Shown here: positions 26,140 through 38,344 of the stretch, in pieces
How positions within the stretch are numbered: position 1 is the stretch's first letter
Layout of the letters: each line of letters starts with the position of its first letter
NCBI GenBank assembly: GCA_905221605.1
Contig: CAJNDS010002464.1
Location: 283,358 to 347,357 of the forward strand
Source of the DNA: Symbiodinium natans
Taxonomy: Eukaryota > Sar > Dinophyceae > Suessiales > Symbiodiniaceae
Length of the DNA: 64,000 nucleotides
Direction: 5' to 3'
The notes under the pieces: model-generated
What the model was told of the DNA's origin: nothing
The model's input: the letters and a program-made list of their open reading frames with translations, nothing else
The model's database searches: none
Made by a program: the position numbers and the translations under genes

Positions 26140-26953
26140 AAGGGTTAGGGTTTTCGGGTTTGGGGATGGCAGCGCACATCAACCAGCCCAGCAGAGCAAT
26201 AGGTTTTGGGATGGAGAGACGCATAGTTAATGCTGAGCTACAGCACTTCCCGTTCTTTAACTCTAAGCCCGCCCTCAACCCCCTGCGCCCCCCCCCCCCC
26301 CCCCCCCCCTAAACCCCAAACCCTAGACCTTGAGATGCCAAGGGCCCCCCCAAATAAAAAAAACCCATGCCTCACCCCGCACTCGACCCTCCCACTGAGG
26401 TGAAGCTGTCGAAACCGGCGGCAACGCTTCCACGACTGCCCCGAGTGGGCCCCTTAGGAGACTTTAAGCCTGTGTTACTGTACTCCTCCTGCATCCTAAA
26501 CTGCAGCAGCCACACTGGCTTCCCCTGAAGCTGCCCCCTTGAAAGGCCTAACCTTAGTCCGGGGTTTCAGTACGAGGGGCTTTCGGCTCAGCCTTTCAAG
26601 CAGTTCAAGCAATGGTTGAAGGTGTTCAAGTTCAGGCTTCATCAGGGCTGAGTTGTGTTCAGGGCTTAGGTGGCAGGCACTGGAGAACGTGGTGATAAGA
26701 GCTTTAGCATCCAGAGAACCTGCCAGTCAGTCGCCAGCGTCGAACGCTCTGGTTGGCTTTACCTTTGGTTTCTCCGTGTCACGTGTATACGTAGTATTTA
26801 CTAAAGGGCTTAGGGTTGAGGGCACTATCCTTCTACGCCTTTATTCTTGGAGACCGTGATCTCTTGTAGATTCCCCCTTAGACAAAGCTGCACTTGCAAG
26901 CGCTGGTTTTTCCCGCCGGGGATAGCCGGAAAGAACAAGAAGGAGTCATTGGT

Positions 26954-27073
26954 CTTGGTAGCCCAGGGGTGTACCCTTTTTGGCCTGTTTCGGTTCAAGA
27001 GTCCCTTATACTTTATAAAGCAACCAACCCCCAAAAGGGTACCCCTTCATCATGTGGTTGCTGGGCTACCAAG
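26954..27073. mobile_element. Foldback element, family B, copy 2 (uninterrupted)
   Basis: CTTGGTAGCCCAG and CTGGGCTACCAAG form the ends of a 120-bp element without a telomeric insert, showing the original layout of the copy at 4523. Confidence 0.7.
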
Positions 27074-27479
27074 TGGTGTTAAAATTTCCTTCAGGGTCGC
27101 ACTACGAGTAGATACATGACCCGAAGTACCCCAAAACTGCAAAACCTAAGCTTGAACACCCTAGAACCTAAACCCTAAGCCCCAAGCCCTAAACTCCCTA
27201 AAATACCCGAAATACCCTAAAATACCCTTAGCCCTAAACACTCTAAAACACCCAAGACCCTAAACATCCTAAAATACCGTGAGCCCTAAATAAACTAAAC
27301 CCCATAAACCCCAAACGAACTAAACTCCCTAAACACCCTGAATACCCTAAGCACCCTAAACACCCTAAACCCTAAACTCCCTAAAATACCCTAAACCCTC
27401 TAAACCCAAAACACCCTAAAGCCCAGTTAAATACCCCCCCCCAAATACCCTAAGATACCCCTAAACCCTAAACCCCCTA

Positions 27480-27578
27480 AACTCCCTAAACTCCCTAAAC
27501 TCCCTAAACTCCCTAAACTCCCTAAACTCCCTAAACTCCCTAAACTCCCTAAACTCCCTAAACTCCCTAAACTCCCTA
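27480..27578. repeat. 9-bp CTCCCTAAA array
   Basis: About 11 perfect tandem copies of a 9-bp variant of the telomere motif. Confidence 0.9.
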
Positions 27579-27684
27579 AACCCTAAACTCCCTCAAGGCC
27601 CTAAACCCTCAGGCGCCGCGCTCCCCTCCTCCCGACTCTTGCAGCAGCGCTGTGGAGCCCAAGGCCGGAGTTGCCGTTTTAGGG

Positions 27685-28048
27685 CCTTTAGGGGGGGGGG
27701 GGGTTTGGGGGGGTTTAGGGTTTAGGGTTTGGGGTTTAGGGTTTGAGGTTTGGGGTTTAGGGTTTGAGTTTGGGTTTGGGGGTTTAGGGTTTGGGGTTTA
27801 GGGTTTAGGGTTTGGGGCTTGGGGTTTGGGGTTTGGGGTTTAGGGTTTGGGGTTTAGGGTTTGGGGTTTGAGGTTTAGGGTTTAGGGTTTAGGGTTTAGG
27901 GTTTAGGGTTTAGGGTTTGGGGTTTGGGGTTTAGGGTTTGGGGTTTAGGGTTTAGGGTTTGGGGTTTGGGGTTTAGGGTTGGGGGTTTGGGGTTTAGGGG
28001 GTTGGGGGCTTAGGGTTTGGGGTTTGGGGTTTGGGGTTTGGGGTTTAG
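27685..28048. repeat. Mixed TTTGGGG / TTTAGGG array with poly-G start
   Basis: About 360 bp of G-rich telomere-like units in which TTTGGGG and TTTAGGG alternate irregularly; it begins with runs of G. Confidence 0.88.
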
Positions 28049-30681
28049 GGCAACTCTGAAACCCTTAAGCCATAAACCCTAAACCCTAAACTCCCAGAAC
28101 CCTAACGCCCTCAACGGTCAAGGGTCGAGTTTCGGTGAGTGTGGCTTCCGCAAGGGTGTTTTCTAGTGGGGTGCTCGGCAGTGTAGGGTTGAGTGCTGGA
28201 GGTTGGGTTTACGGCTTCATCTCTCGACCCTAGACTGGAAACTGTTCCGTTGAGACCCGGAAGACCGAAGCTGTATGTGGAAGCCGGAGGACCCGTACTA
28301 TTGACCATCGTAACATCGCTTTTAGGGCTTTTAGGGCTTAGGGTTTAGGGCTTAGGGTTTAGGGTTGGGGGTTTAGGGTTTTATTCGACAATGTTCGGTA
28401 CTCTGGTCCGAGTAGCGTGGCCCTAAACTCCTGGAGGCAACTTTGTGAACCTCACCGGCGTGACTTGCGCTCTCTGCCTGCAAGATGCCCTTTCACCCTA
28501 AAACTTGAACCCTAAACCCTAAACCCTAAACCCTAAACCGTGGCCCCTAAACCCTAAACCCTCCGACTCCCTCCGACTCGTTACGATGTTCGGGGTTTGC
28601 GGTTGCTTGCGCCTCAAACAGCCATTGCTCATCCAAAAGGCGAACATATGTCCAGGACCCAGAGTAGGCCCTTGTTCCCCTTTGTTTGGGTTTAGGGACC
28701 CAGAGTAGGCCATTGTTCCCTTTGTTCAGGTTTTAGGTTCCCTTTTTAAGTGTTTTCAACCAAAAAGGGCCCCCTTTTCATTTCATTCCTAGGTTCTTTG
28801 GTTCTAGGTGTCTCTGTCTTCTCAGTGGTCTCGCCACTGCAAACCAGTCACGTGCGCCTGCGTGAGACAGGGAGGGAAGCTTAAGTATAAACCTTGTTAG
28901 CCCCATAAACCCTCTCAAGCCCTTATATTACCCTATAAAGCCCGACTTGAAAAATCCGTAAACCCTACAAGTCCTTGAAAACCGCTGTCAAAAGCCTACA
29001 AGGCCTCTAAAACTCCGACCTTCGACCAAGCAATCTCGAGGTACCTGTCTGCGGCGATGCAGTGCTCGTTGGATCCTCAGTGCTCACGGAAGGTTCAGCA
29101 ACCAAGCTGTTTATGGTTTACCCCCTAAACCCTAAACCCTAAACCCTAAACCCTAAACCCCTCAATTAAGTAGCCCCTAAACCCTACACCCTAAACCCCT
29201 TGAAGCCCCCAAGGGCCCGAAAAAGCCCAAAACCCCCAAACTACGCGAGGAGTTGAGGGTATTAAGGCCTGAGGATGCCTCAGGAGGGTGTTAGGGTTTA
29301 GGGTTTGGGGTTTAGGGTTTAGGGTTTAGGGCTTAAGGTTTAAGGTTTAAATAGGGTCAAGGGCCAACCCCCTGAAAGCAATGCGCCCCCCAAAAAACCT
29401 ACAAATCCTAAAGAGGCGGTCGGAAGAGTCTTTCCGCTGTCCTCCTGCCAAGTTTTTGCGGACCCCTAAACCCCTAAACCCCAAAGCCCTAAACCCCCAA
29501 ACCCCCAAAACAGAAGCCCTATCTCTAAACCCTCAAAAACCGAAGCCCTCAGCCCTAAACCCCCAAAACCTAAACCCTAACCCCCCCCCCTCCCACCCCA
29601 AAGAAAAACCCTAAGTCATTGGTGATCACAGGTGACTTCGGTCTCAGGGGATCTCAGGCGTTTCCACAAGCTGGGATAAGATTTTGTATGTATGCATGCA
29701 TATGTATATATATATATATGTATATTTATATTTACTTATTCAAATTATTTATTGGTTTATTTATTATGTTTGTCTTATGGGGGGGCTGATTCGGGCAAAG
29801 GGAGGTTAAGGGCTTGGGGAGGTTTAGGGTTTAGGGTTTAGGTGCTTTTTGGGGCTTAGGAGATTTTTCAGGTTTTGGTGAGAAATCGTAGCACCCTGGT
29901 GGGTGTGCATATAGGAGAAGGTCATCGCTCTCTTCCAAAGCTGCACCTAGGCTGCTCATTCCCCAAATCCGAAATCCGGCCTGAAGGGTTGGGATATGTT
30001 TTGTTAGGGTTTTTGCTTTAGGCTTTACTTGGGTTGGAGGGTGTCAGAGTTCAGGTTTTATGGGTTCGGGTGTAGGGTTTTACTTTGTAAGGCTTTACAG
30101 TTTTCGGGTGTCAGGGCTTAGGACATAGGAAATAAGCCGCAACCCAAAACGCAACACTGACGGTAAAAGTGCGCTAGGGTTTAGGGTTAAGGGTCTGGGG
30201 GGGGCTTCTAGGGCGTGCATGGAGCAGGTACTCTGAGTTGGTGGGGTTTAGCTGGGGTTGGGAGTGCTACACTGTAATATTTTTTTGGTTCTGGGTTCCT
30301 ATAACAGCTACTTATACCTAAAAAGTAGATACTGTTTTTCCAGGGTCTACTCCAAAGTCGGGCTGGGTGGACAGCTCAACTGGGCAGGTTGGGACGGACC
30401 ACCTGCCGATCTACGAAGCTTGGGCCGCAAATGCACAGCCTGAACCCTTAAGTGTTGACTTGAGGGCTTAAGGGCTGGGATGTTCCCCCCTCATACTAAC
30501 AGTCCTTAGTAGGGACTATAGTATCCCCCCCCCCCTTTTTTGATCCCTATTACGGGCGACTGTTCCTATAAGGGGAAAACGTTAAGGGCTAGGGGCTAAG
30601 GGTTCAGGGAGTCTAGCTTCTTTACTTTATCATTAGGAAGGGGCCCCGCCCTGCCCTGCCTCTCACAAATCGTACTTTTAA
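28049..30681. other. Right flank: no genes, dispersed repeats
   Basis: Contains two adjacent GGACCCAGAGTAGGCC fragments (28655, 28695) with an AAAAAGGGCCCCC end near 28770, short TTTAGGG and CCCTAAA arrays (28320-28375, 28505-28560, 29125-29160, 29290-29330), a TATA microsatellite (29690-29730) and a family A foldback (30477-30583). Open frames here are short and mostly repeat-derived. Confidence 0.6.
30477..30583. mobile_element. Foldback element, family A, copy 3
   Basis: GGGATGTTCCCCCC, CATACTAACAGTCC, then a poly-C/T centre, then GGGCGACTGTTCCTATAAGGGG. The closest to a consensus of the five copies. Confidence 0.65.
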
Positions 30682-31134
30682 TCTAAACCCTAAACCCTAA
30701 ACCCTAAACCCTAAACCCTAAACCCTAAGGCTCTAAGGGCTCCCCTGATAAGGCCCCTGTACTCTTTTTTTCTGAAGGGTTCTGAAGAGTGGGCCCTGGG
30801 ATTTTGTATAGGATAGGCAAACATATACACGACAGCACGCACGGGGTGTATAAACCCCAGACCCTAAACCCTAAACCCTAAACCCTAAACCCTAAACCCT
30901 AAACCCTAAACCCTAAACCCTAAACCCTAAACCCTAAACCCTAAACCCTAGACCCTAAACTAAGGGCCCAGCCGAACGGTTCTCGTAACTACCCGAAGAT
31001 GAAACCCCCTCAGCTAGAAACCTGGGGGGGGACATTGCCTTGATTCTGCTTAAGCCCTTGTGTCCTAAACCCTAAACCCTAAACCCTAAACCCTAAACCC
31101 TAAACCCTAAACCCTAAACCCTAAACCCTAAACG
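30682..31134. repeat. Cluster of three CCCTAAA arrays
   Basis: Arrays at 30682-30727 (about 6 units), 30858-30960 (about 14 units, nearly perfect) and 31066-31134 (about 10 units), all in the same orientation, separated by 100-130 bp of unique sequence. Confidence 0.9.
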
Positions 31135-31916
31135 AGCAAAGGTTGCAATGTAACTATGAGATCCCTGGGGTTGAAGTATCTTTGGGCTTCAGGGAAGCCC
31201 TAAACCACTAAATGCCTGTGACCCAAACCCTAAGGGTTCCCAAAAAACCACTGAACCCCTCAGCAAGGAAGCTACATTTGAGGTGCTAGGTAGACCCCCT
31301 GATCCTGAGATCCACCCTAAACCCTAAACAAACCCGAACACCCCTGTTGAACCCTGAGCGCTAACCCAAACAAGCCCTAAACTCCATATTGAGCCCTAAA
31401 CCCTTAACCATGAACCCTAAACCCTAAACCCGTAAACAAGCCCTAAACCCTAAACCCCAAAACCCTAGACACTAAAACCTTGGCTGCGGAGCCCATTCCA
31501 CTCCCCCGAGGATGACCGGGAGCAGTGCGATGACGGGAACCGCAACTCCGGGGACGGTTGCGACTCTTGACGAATTGCTGCGGTTTAGTGTTTAGGGTTC
31601 AGGGTTCAGGGTTCAGGGTTAGGGTTTAGGGTTAGCGTGTTGGGTTTTGGGTTTTGGGTTTAGGGTTTTGGGTTTAGGGTTTAGGGTTTAGGGCTGTGCC
31701 TTGTATTTCAACCCATATACCCTCCAGTTCCCTACACTATTTCTAGTTGTGCGGGCTTCGGGCTTGAGATTCTGGGCTGTAGCAGCAGCATAAGCCTTTT
31801 CATCCCCCAGCTACATCCTCAACCCTAAACCCTAAACCCTAAACCCTAAACCCTTAAAAGCCGCTGTCCGGGAGAGGACCCCAGGAGCGTTGCTGTTTGG
31901 GGAAAAAACCTTGCAC
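31135..31916. other. Gene-free stretch between arrays
   Basis: Degenerate CCCTAAA (31310-31470), a short TTTAGGG patch (31585-31690) and GC-rich filler. Nothing coding seen. Confidence 0.6.
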
Positions 31917-32093
31917 CTACTGGTTCTAAGCAGGGAAAGGGAATGAGGCACCCCTATGTAATCCCTACAAGGCTTTACTTATAGGGTTTAGGGTTTAGGG
32001 TTTAGGGTTTAGGGTTTAGGGTTCAGGGTTCAGGGTTTAGGGTTTAGGGTTTAGGGTTTAGGGAATCCTCATTCCCTAGAAAGAACCAGGAGG
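31917..32093. mobile_element. Foldback element, family D, copy 1, interrupted by a TTTAGGG array
   Basis: Left end CCTACTGGTTCTAAGCAGGG, right end CCCTAGAAAGAACCAGGAGG. About 80 bp of TTTAGGG (31983-32063) lies in the centre. Without it the element is about 96 bp, close to copies 2 and 3. Confidence 0.7.
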
Positions 32094-32191
32094 TCAGACC
32101 CGAAGCCCCTTCCACCTCAACTGCCCCTAGAAAGCCCTCGAAGCATAAGGACCGAAGCTGCCGTGTAGAGCCAGGCCACCGACGCAAGGGA

Positions 32192-32308
32192 GAAGTAATG
32201 GGTTTGGGGTTTAGGGTTTGGGGTTTGGGTTTAGGGTTTAGGGTTTAGGGTTAGGGTTTAGGGTTTAGGGTTTAGGGTTTAGGGTTTAGGGTTTAGGGTT
32301 TAGGGTTA
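32192..32308. repeat. TTTAGGG array
   Basis: About 15 units, the first few of TTTGGGG type. Confidence 0.88.
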
Positions 32309-32396
32309 CTGGCTTATAAAGGCTTCCTGCGGGTTTGCCGTGGGGATCAGGGGCAGGCACCGCCGGCATTCATTTGGTGCCCTGGCGCCTTGCTCA

Positions 32397-32500
32397 CCTA
32401 CTGGTTCTTGGCAAGGATTGAGGGAAGTAGGTACCCCTATGTAAACCCTTTAATGGCATAGCTAAGTCCCTGATTCCCTGCTATTTGGCTAAGAACTTGC
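32397..32500. mobile_element. Foldback element, family D, copy 2
   Basis: CCTACTGGTTCTTGGCAAGG to GGCTAAGAACTTGCC, with ACCCCTATGTAAACC inside, as in copy 1; no insert. Confidence 0.6.
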
Positions 32501-32708
32501 CCCCCCCCCCCTCCCTCCCCGGCCCACCCCCCACGCCCCACCACAAACAAATGGGCGTTAAACCCTAAACCCTAAACCCTAAACACCCTAAACCCTAAAC
32601 CCTAAACCCTAATCCCTGCTTAGGGTGCCTCTTCCACCTCTGAACCCCTGGCTGCCTTTCAGAGAGATGCTTTCCGAAGCTCAACAAGTACATTTCACTC
32701 CAGAATGA

Positions 32709-32892
32709 TCTGAAACTGTAAGGTCTAGGGTTAAGGGTTTAGGAACTGAAACTGTATGGTCTAGGGTTGAAGGGTTTAGGAACTGAAACTGTAAGGTCTA
32801 GGGTTGAAGGGTTTAGGAACTGAAATTGTAAGGTCTAGGGTTGAAGGGTTTAGGAACTGAAGTTGTAAGATCTAGGGTTTAAGGGTTTGGGG
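32709..32892. repeat. About 37-bp tandem repeat, 5 copies
   Basis: Unit GAACTGAAACTGTAAGGTCT followed by AGGGTTGAAGGGTTTAG; copies differ by one to three substitutions. It incorporates a telomere-like segment. Confidence 0.9.
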
Positions 32893-33798
32893 CCTGGCAG
32901 GCTTTATTTGCACCGGTGGGAGCCCGTCCGGTCCAGACAGGCACCGCACGGCAAGGGGCAGGGAGTCGAGGGTATCTCGGGTATGCAGGGTATGCAGGGT
33001 TAATAACCCTAAACCCTGAACCCTAAATCCTAAACCCTAAGCATCCCTAAACCCTAACCCCGGTGTCTAGGGTGTACGAGGCTTGGCTGGTTTAGTGTTT
33101 AAGTTTTTGCCCAGAGCCCGACAAGCCACCAAGCCACTACAAAAACCTTGAAGCCTTTGGAGCCCTTCAATCAAAGCCCTCGAAGCCTTCAAAACCCCCT
33201 TCGTCAAGAATTCAAGATCTATACAAGGCCCTCCCGCCCAAGTGTGGTGATTTCCCGGGACAGGAGGTCCAGCACACCAGGTGAAGAAACCATCCAAGAT
33301 GAGTTTAGGGTTTAGGCAAACAAGGGAGGGCTCCCTCTTGTGCAGAATACACAGGTTCGGGGCAAGTTTTCCCACATGCCTAAACCTTAAACCCTAAACC
33401 TTAAACCCTAATCCCTCAACCAGGTGTAGCCCAGCTGTGGCTTCGGCTGAGAGCGTGATCCTCCTGTCGGTCACAGGCCAGCCGATGCGTTGCCGAGGTT
33501 TCGCTAAGCCCTAAACCCTAGACCCTAAACCCTAAACCGCAAACCCTGCACCTTACTTAAGGGCCTTGGCGGACAGCACTGGCCAAAAAGGGTCCTCTCC
33601 CAACTTGGGAGCGCTATGTCAGCCGGGCTTCCGAATTTCCGAATGCACCGGCCCGAATCCCCTAAAAGTGCATTCTGTGGCCCTAGGGTTTAGGGTTCAG
33701 GGTTTAGGGTTTAGGGTTGAGGTTCTAGGGTTTCGGGTCTAGGGTCCTGAACCCCTGGGCTCCCCTCAGCTGCCCAAAGTTCCCTAAGCCCTAAGGGG
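32893..33798. other. Gene-free stretch
   Basis: Short degenerate CCCTAAA patches (33005-33060, 33510-33550) and TTTAGGG (33690-33750). The minus-strand frame 33067-33375 has no domain and ends in telomeric codons; not accepted as a gene. Confidence 0.6.
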
Positions 33799-33950
33799 TT
33801 TAGGGTTTAGGGTTTAGGGTTTAGGGTTTAGGGTTTAGGGTTTAGGGTTTAGGGTTTAGGGTTTAGGGTTTGGGGTTTAGGGGTTAGGGTTTGGGGTTTA
33901 GGGTTTAGGGTTTGGGGTTTAGGGGGGTTTAGGGTTTAGGGTCTAGGGGC
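33799..33950. repeat. TTTAGGG array grading into TTTGGGG
   Basis: Around 20 units; the first 10 are perfect TTTAGGG. Confidence 0.88.
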
Positions 33951-34317
33951 AATTGCGGCCATGGCCGAGCTGGAAGCACGATTGAGGGCTGCCCGTTCGC
34001 CACCAAAACCTCGAGCGCTAAGCAATCCACACCCGGCCCCCTATGACCTGGGGTTTAGGGTTTAGGGCTTCGGGCTTAGGGCTTAGGGTTTAGGGTTTAG
34101 GGCTTCGGGCTTAGGGTTTAGGGTTTAGGGTTTAGGGTCCCAAGTTCCTCCAAGTTCCTCAACCGACCCCAAAGCCTCCAAACCCCAAAACCTTAAACCC
34201 CCAAGCACAGCCCTGAAACAAACCCTCTGAAAAAATCTGGAAACCTGAGACAAACCTTCAAAAGCAGACTGACACTACAAACTCTAAACCAACAGTTAAA
34301 CACACCAAAAAGCAACC

Positions 34318-35150
34318 CTGAACCCTAAACCCTAAACCCTAAACCCTAAACCCTAAACCCTAAACCCTAAACCCTAAACTCTCCGCCGACAGGCGCCCGG
34401 CCTCCCAGTAGGGAGGAGGTCGCCTCGGCGACGCTCCTCGCGCTCTCCGAGGTTTGGGCGGTTGGGCGTTGTCGTACCGGGGGGGGGGGGGGGGGGGTTT
34501 AGGGTTTAGGGTTTAGGGTTTAGGGTTTAGGGTTTAGGGTTTAGGGGTTTAGGGTTTAGGGTTTAGGGTTTCGGGTTTAGGGTTTAGGGTTTAGGGGTTT
34601 AGGGGTTTAGGATTTAGGGGTCAAGGGTCTACCCTCCCCAAGAAAAATGCATGTGGGCAGCAGGGGGGAGGGGGAGGGGTGTATACTCTCCTCCAAACCA
34701 ACATAGAAACCCCCCGTAGGTGTTTCTTGACGACACTCTGTATGTTAGTATAAACCCTAAACCCTAAACCCTAAACCCTAAACCCTAAACCCTAAACCCT
34801 TTCGGCCGGAAATGCTATGTAGTGGTTTTGGCCGGTAGGTCAAAGTAGATGGCAGTTCGCAGCGCTCCCAGCCGGGAGAGGTTTTTGTCAGGAAAACCTG
34901 AAGAATACCCCAAAACCCGGAAGGTTTAGGGTTTAGGGTTTAGGGTTTGGGGTTTAGGGTTTAGGGTTTAGGGTTTAGGGTACGCCACCTTGAAAATGGA
35001 AACCACGTTGAGGGACAGCCATGCGCCAGAGGGATCCCCACAGATCGGACATGTCTTGCCCGAAAAATTTAAGCCCTTAACCCGATTGATCCCGATGGGT
35101 TTAGGGTTTAGGGTTTAGGGTTTAGGGTTTAAGGTTTAGGGTTTAGCGTG
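34318..35150. repeat. Series of opposed telomeric arrays
   Basis: CCCTAAA at 34318-34378, about 100 bp of GC-rich spacer, poly-G (about 34480-34497) running directly into TTTAGGG (34498-34640), CCCTAAA at 34752-34800, then TTTAGGG at 34924-34980 and 35098-35147. Orientation flips several times within 850 bp. Confidence 0.88.
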
Positions 35151-35536
35151 CGCTTTCCCAGGTCATCTGGGCCCTTAACTAACGAGTAGGGTTTTTGGGA
35201 CACAGAGTGCGTTTTGTTCGTGATTTTGAGTTTTGTGGCACGATATAGCGACTAGAACGCGCTCTTCAATACTTTCCTTGCACTTGCATATGCTTTTGTA
35301 TACTTTGTACTCCACATGCTTGCAAATGCTTTCACATACTTTCATATCCTGTACACTTTCATGTACTTTCTCCTTCCATATACTCTCATATACTTGGAAT
35401 GTTTCGAGACACCACCCTAAACCCCAAACCCTAAACCCTAAACCTGTTGACACAGTTCCAACAGCAGGCTCTGAACTGTCCACGGCGAGACCTGGAAATC
35501 CAGCAGGCTGTGGGTGCAGAGGTTTCCCTCAAGAGG
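35151..35536. other. Low-complexity CT-rich stretch
   Basis: About 35270-35400 consists of imperfect repeats of ACTTTCATATACTTTC type. The resulting cysteine-containing minus-strand frame is a by-product of the repeat. Confidence 0.6.
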
Positions 35537-35702
35537 TTTAGGATCTAGGGTTTGGGGTTTAGGGTTTAGGGTTTGGGGTTTGGGGTTTGGGGTTTAGGGT
35601 TTGGGGTTTAGGGTTTGGGGTTTAGGGTGTGGGGTTTAGGGTTTGGGGTTTAGGGTGTGGCGTTTAGGGTTTGGGGTTTAGGGAGGGTTTAGGGTTTAGG
35701 GT
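35537..35702. repeat. Alternating TTTGGGG/TTTAGGG array
   Basis: About 23 units in a roughly alternating (14-bp) pattern with occasional GTGTGGGG. Confidence 0.85.
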
Positions 35703-36077
35703 TTGTACTCCTGAGCTGCTCGAACCCCTGCGAAACCCCGACGGCCTTAGACCCCAATCGTCCGCTACTGCACCTCCGGCTTTCGAAGGTTCAAAATCTT
35801 TCTGTATGGGTTTAGGGTTTAGTTTAGGGTTGAGGGTTTAGGGTTTAGGGTTTAGGGGTTATGGTTTCATGATTGGAGGGCCGTTTACGCAGGGGCGCGT
35901 CGCCGATAAGTTGGTTCTTCCTCGTGCTCGACGGCCAGATGTCCTAACACCACATTGGCTGACACTCGAGCAGGCTACGCTAGCCCCTACACCCTTAAAC
36001 CCTTAAACCATAAACCTTAAACCTTGCACCCTGTAATTAGCTTGTTCGCCTTTTTATTCGTTACCAGTTGAATTCAG

Positions 36078-36162
36078 GACCCTAAACCCTAAACCCTAAA
36101 CCCTAAACCCTAAGCCCTAAACCCTAAACCCTAAACCCTAAACCCTAAACCCTAAACCCTAG
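36078..36162. repeat. CCCTAAA array
   Basis: About 12 units, nearly perfect. Confidence 0.9.
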
Positions 36163-36358
36163 TTGAAGGCAAGCAAAGAAGCGTTCCCCCTGTCTCATTC
36201 CTAGGTATCTTGGGGGGGGGGGGGGGGAGACTGGAAGATGATCTGCTCAGGGTTAAGGGGTCAGGGTTTAGGGTTTAGGGGTCAGGGTTTGGGCTTCGTG
36301 GCGGTACGGCGCCAGGTTTAGCAAGAAGCTTGCGTGGGGCTTTGACCATCGTTTTCTG

Positions 36359-36458
36359 CCTGGTTCTTAGTAGGGACTGAGGGAGTTAGTTCCCTACATA
36401 TCCCTACATATAATCCTTGAAAGGGTAGACATACGGCCTTCCCTACGAAGAACCAGGA
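36359..36458. mobile_element. Foldback element, family D, copy 3
   Basis: CCTGGTTCTTAGTAGGGA to TCCCTACGAAGAACCAGG, 100 bp, inverted ends almost exact; followed directly by CCCTAAA. Confidence 0.65.
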
Positions 36459-36961
36459 AACCCTAAACCCCAAACCCTAAACCTTAAACCTAGAGCTTAA
36501 ACCCTAAACCCTAGCCCTAAACCCTACACAGGCCTGGGGGGGTTGAGACTTGCAGTGAGGTTGCCTCGAAGTAAGGTTTTAGGGTTCAGGGTTCGGTTCG
36601 GGTTTCGGGTTGCGGGTTTAGGGTTTAGGGGGGCTTTAGGAATGTGTAGACCTGTAGTTCGGGTTAGGGCTTTGTGGCCTCTGTAGACAGGTCATCACCG
36701 GGGAGCAGTTCACCACCACGCCATTGCGGGGCCCTCGTCTAGGGTTGCCCTAAACCCTAAACACCCCTAAACGCTGCACATCCCTAAACCTCAAATAGCT
36801 GCAAGCTTACAGTCTAAAGTTTCAACTCTATCTCTCCTCTTAGGGTATGGGAACCCTAAACTCTAAATCTTCAGGGTTCAGGGGATTGTCTGGGAATGCT
36901 ACCGTTGGGACCATTGGGCGAATCAAGCCACGAGGTTGCAACCCATCGACCCCGGCCCCTA

Positions 36962-36963
<2 letters not shown>

Positions 36964-37000
<37 letters not shown>

Positions 37001-37053
37001 AACCCAAAACCCTAAACTCAAAACCCTAAACCCTAAACCCTAAACCCTAAACC
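36964..37053. repeat. Run of about 35 C followed by CCCTAAA units
   Basis: Poly-C 36964-36998 passes into AAAACCC variants and then perfect CCCTAAA. Run length is probably imprecise in assembly. Confidence 0.85.
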
Positions 37054-38246
37054 CCCTCCCCCTCCCCCCAACAGGGGCATCGCTTAACCCCAAATCCTAG
37101 TCTTAAAGTTTCGGCGTTTAGGGTTTACGGGAGTAGGGTCAAGAGTGTTGTGCGGTCATGCGCTTCTTCTCCGGGTGCATTGTGCGCAAAGTTGTGCAGC
37201 TCGCAGCTAGTTCATCAGAGTCAACCCTAAGCCCTAAACCCTAAACCCCTAAACCCCTAAAACCCTACATCACCCTCTTAGCCCTTTCCTGGCTCCAAGA
37301 CGCTGAAGGACCACAACGACGGTTGACAATTCCACTCTCGAGCCTTTGGCTCAGAGTGCAGATGCCCATACTGCCAGGGTTGATGGGGGATTGGGGGGTT
37401 TAGGGTTTCGGGTTTAGGGTTTAGGGTTCAGGGCTGAGAAGCTGTGGGCCTAAGGCCACGGCGTACTGAGAACAGATGTGCAGATACTTAGCGTTTTGGT
37501 GCTTTTCGCTTGCAGCCTTTCCTGAGAGAAAACCCGAGCCATAGATCGTGTGGTTAAGTGTGATTGTGTGACGAAGCAAAGAAGAGGAAGTGAGTTCGAT
37601 CCTTCTGCTCCGCCCACCCACGCGAAGGTTCAGGGCCTAGGGATGTAAAGGGCCCTAAACCCTAACCCCCCCCCCCCTCCGGCCCGAATCTCTAAACTCT
37701 AAACCCCAAACCCTTGAACTTTCAACCACCCTAAACTCTAAACCCTCAAACCCTGAACCCCACACCCTTGAAGTTTCAACCGAGAAGTTCTCAAGTGGTC
37801 ACCCCACGCCGAGGTTTCATGCCTTCCGAGGGGCCATGCAGGCCGTGTTGTTTACTCCGGGTTTAGGGTGTAGGGTTTGCGGTTTTTCTGTTTGGGTTCC
37901 AAATTAGCGAATGCTTTATTCAGGTTTTAGGGTTGAGGGGCTTGTTTAGTTGTTTTAATCAGGGTGTCGGGCTTAATTAGTGTTCATATTGTGAATGTTT
38001 TTTTAGGGCTTCGGGTTTTTATTTTTGTTTGAATGAGATATTTTTTCCAGGGTTTCGGGCTTTGGTTTTTCTTTTGGAATAGTTTTTAGGGTTCCGAGAT
38101 TGTAAGATGATCATATCTGCATTATTATACGTGTGGTCATATGCGTGGTGATATTGGTCAGTATTTAGATTCGCTGTTTGCCTGGGCGGGGGAGTTCACG
38201 TGTCCGGAAGCTCTAAACCCCAGGGGGGATATCTTGAAACCTACTT

Positions 38247-38344
38247 GGGATGCTTCCCCCTTATACTAACAGTCCGTAATCGGGATTATAGTACCTCTAT
38301 TATAGTCCCCATTCATGACTGTTAGTGTAGGGGGCGAACATCCC
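38247..38344. mobile_element. Foldback element, family A, copy 4
   Basis: GGGATGCTTCCCCCTTATACTAACAGTCC-type left end and an inverse right end (GACTGTTAGTGTAGGGGGCGAACATCCC-type), 98 bp; nearly a full palindrome. Confidence 0.7.

Larger units (their letters stand above)
24475..27475. other. Right flank, first part: degenerate telomeric DNA and dispersed foldback pieces
   Basis: No gene supported. Contents by eye: scattered CCCTAAA (24680-24720, 25470-25500), two fragments starting GGGACCCAGAG (25099 and 25715), a family A foldback (26045-26139), a run of about 22 C (26288-26309), a family B foldback (26954-27073), then a long CCCTAAA-like degenerate stretch (27150-27475). Frames at 24553-24765, 26653-26859 and 26847-27119 carry no recognisable domain. 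Confidence 0.65.

Noticed and set aside
35175-35541. Cysteine-spaced minus-strand frame resembling a small Cys-rich protein
   Set aside because: The cysteines come from an imperfect CT-rich tandem repeat, and the frame ends in telomeric sequence.
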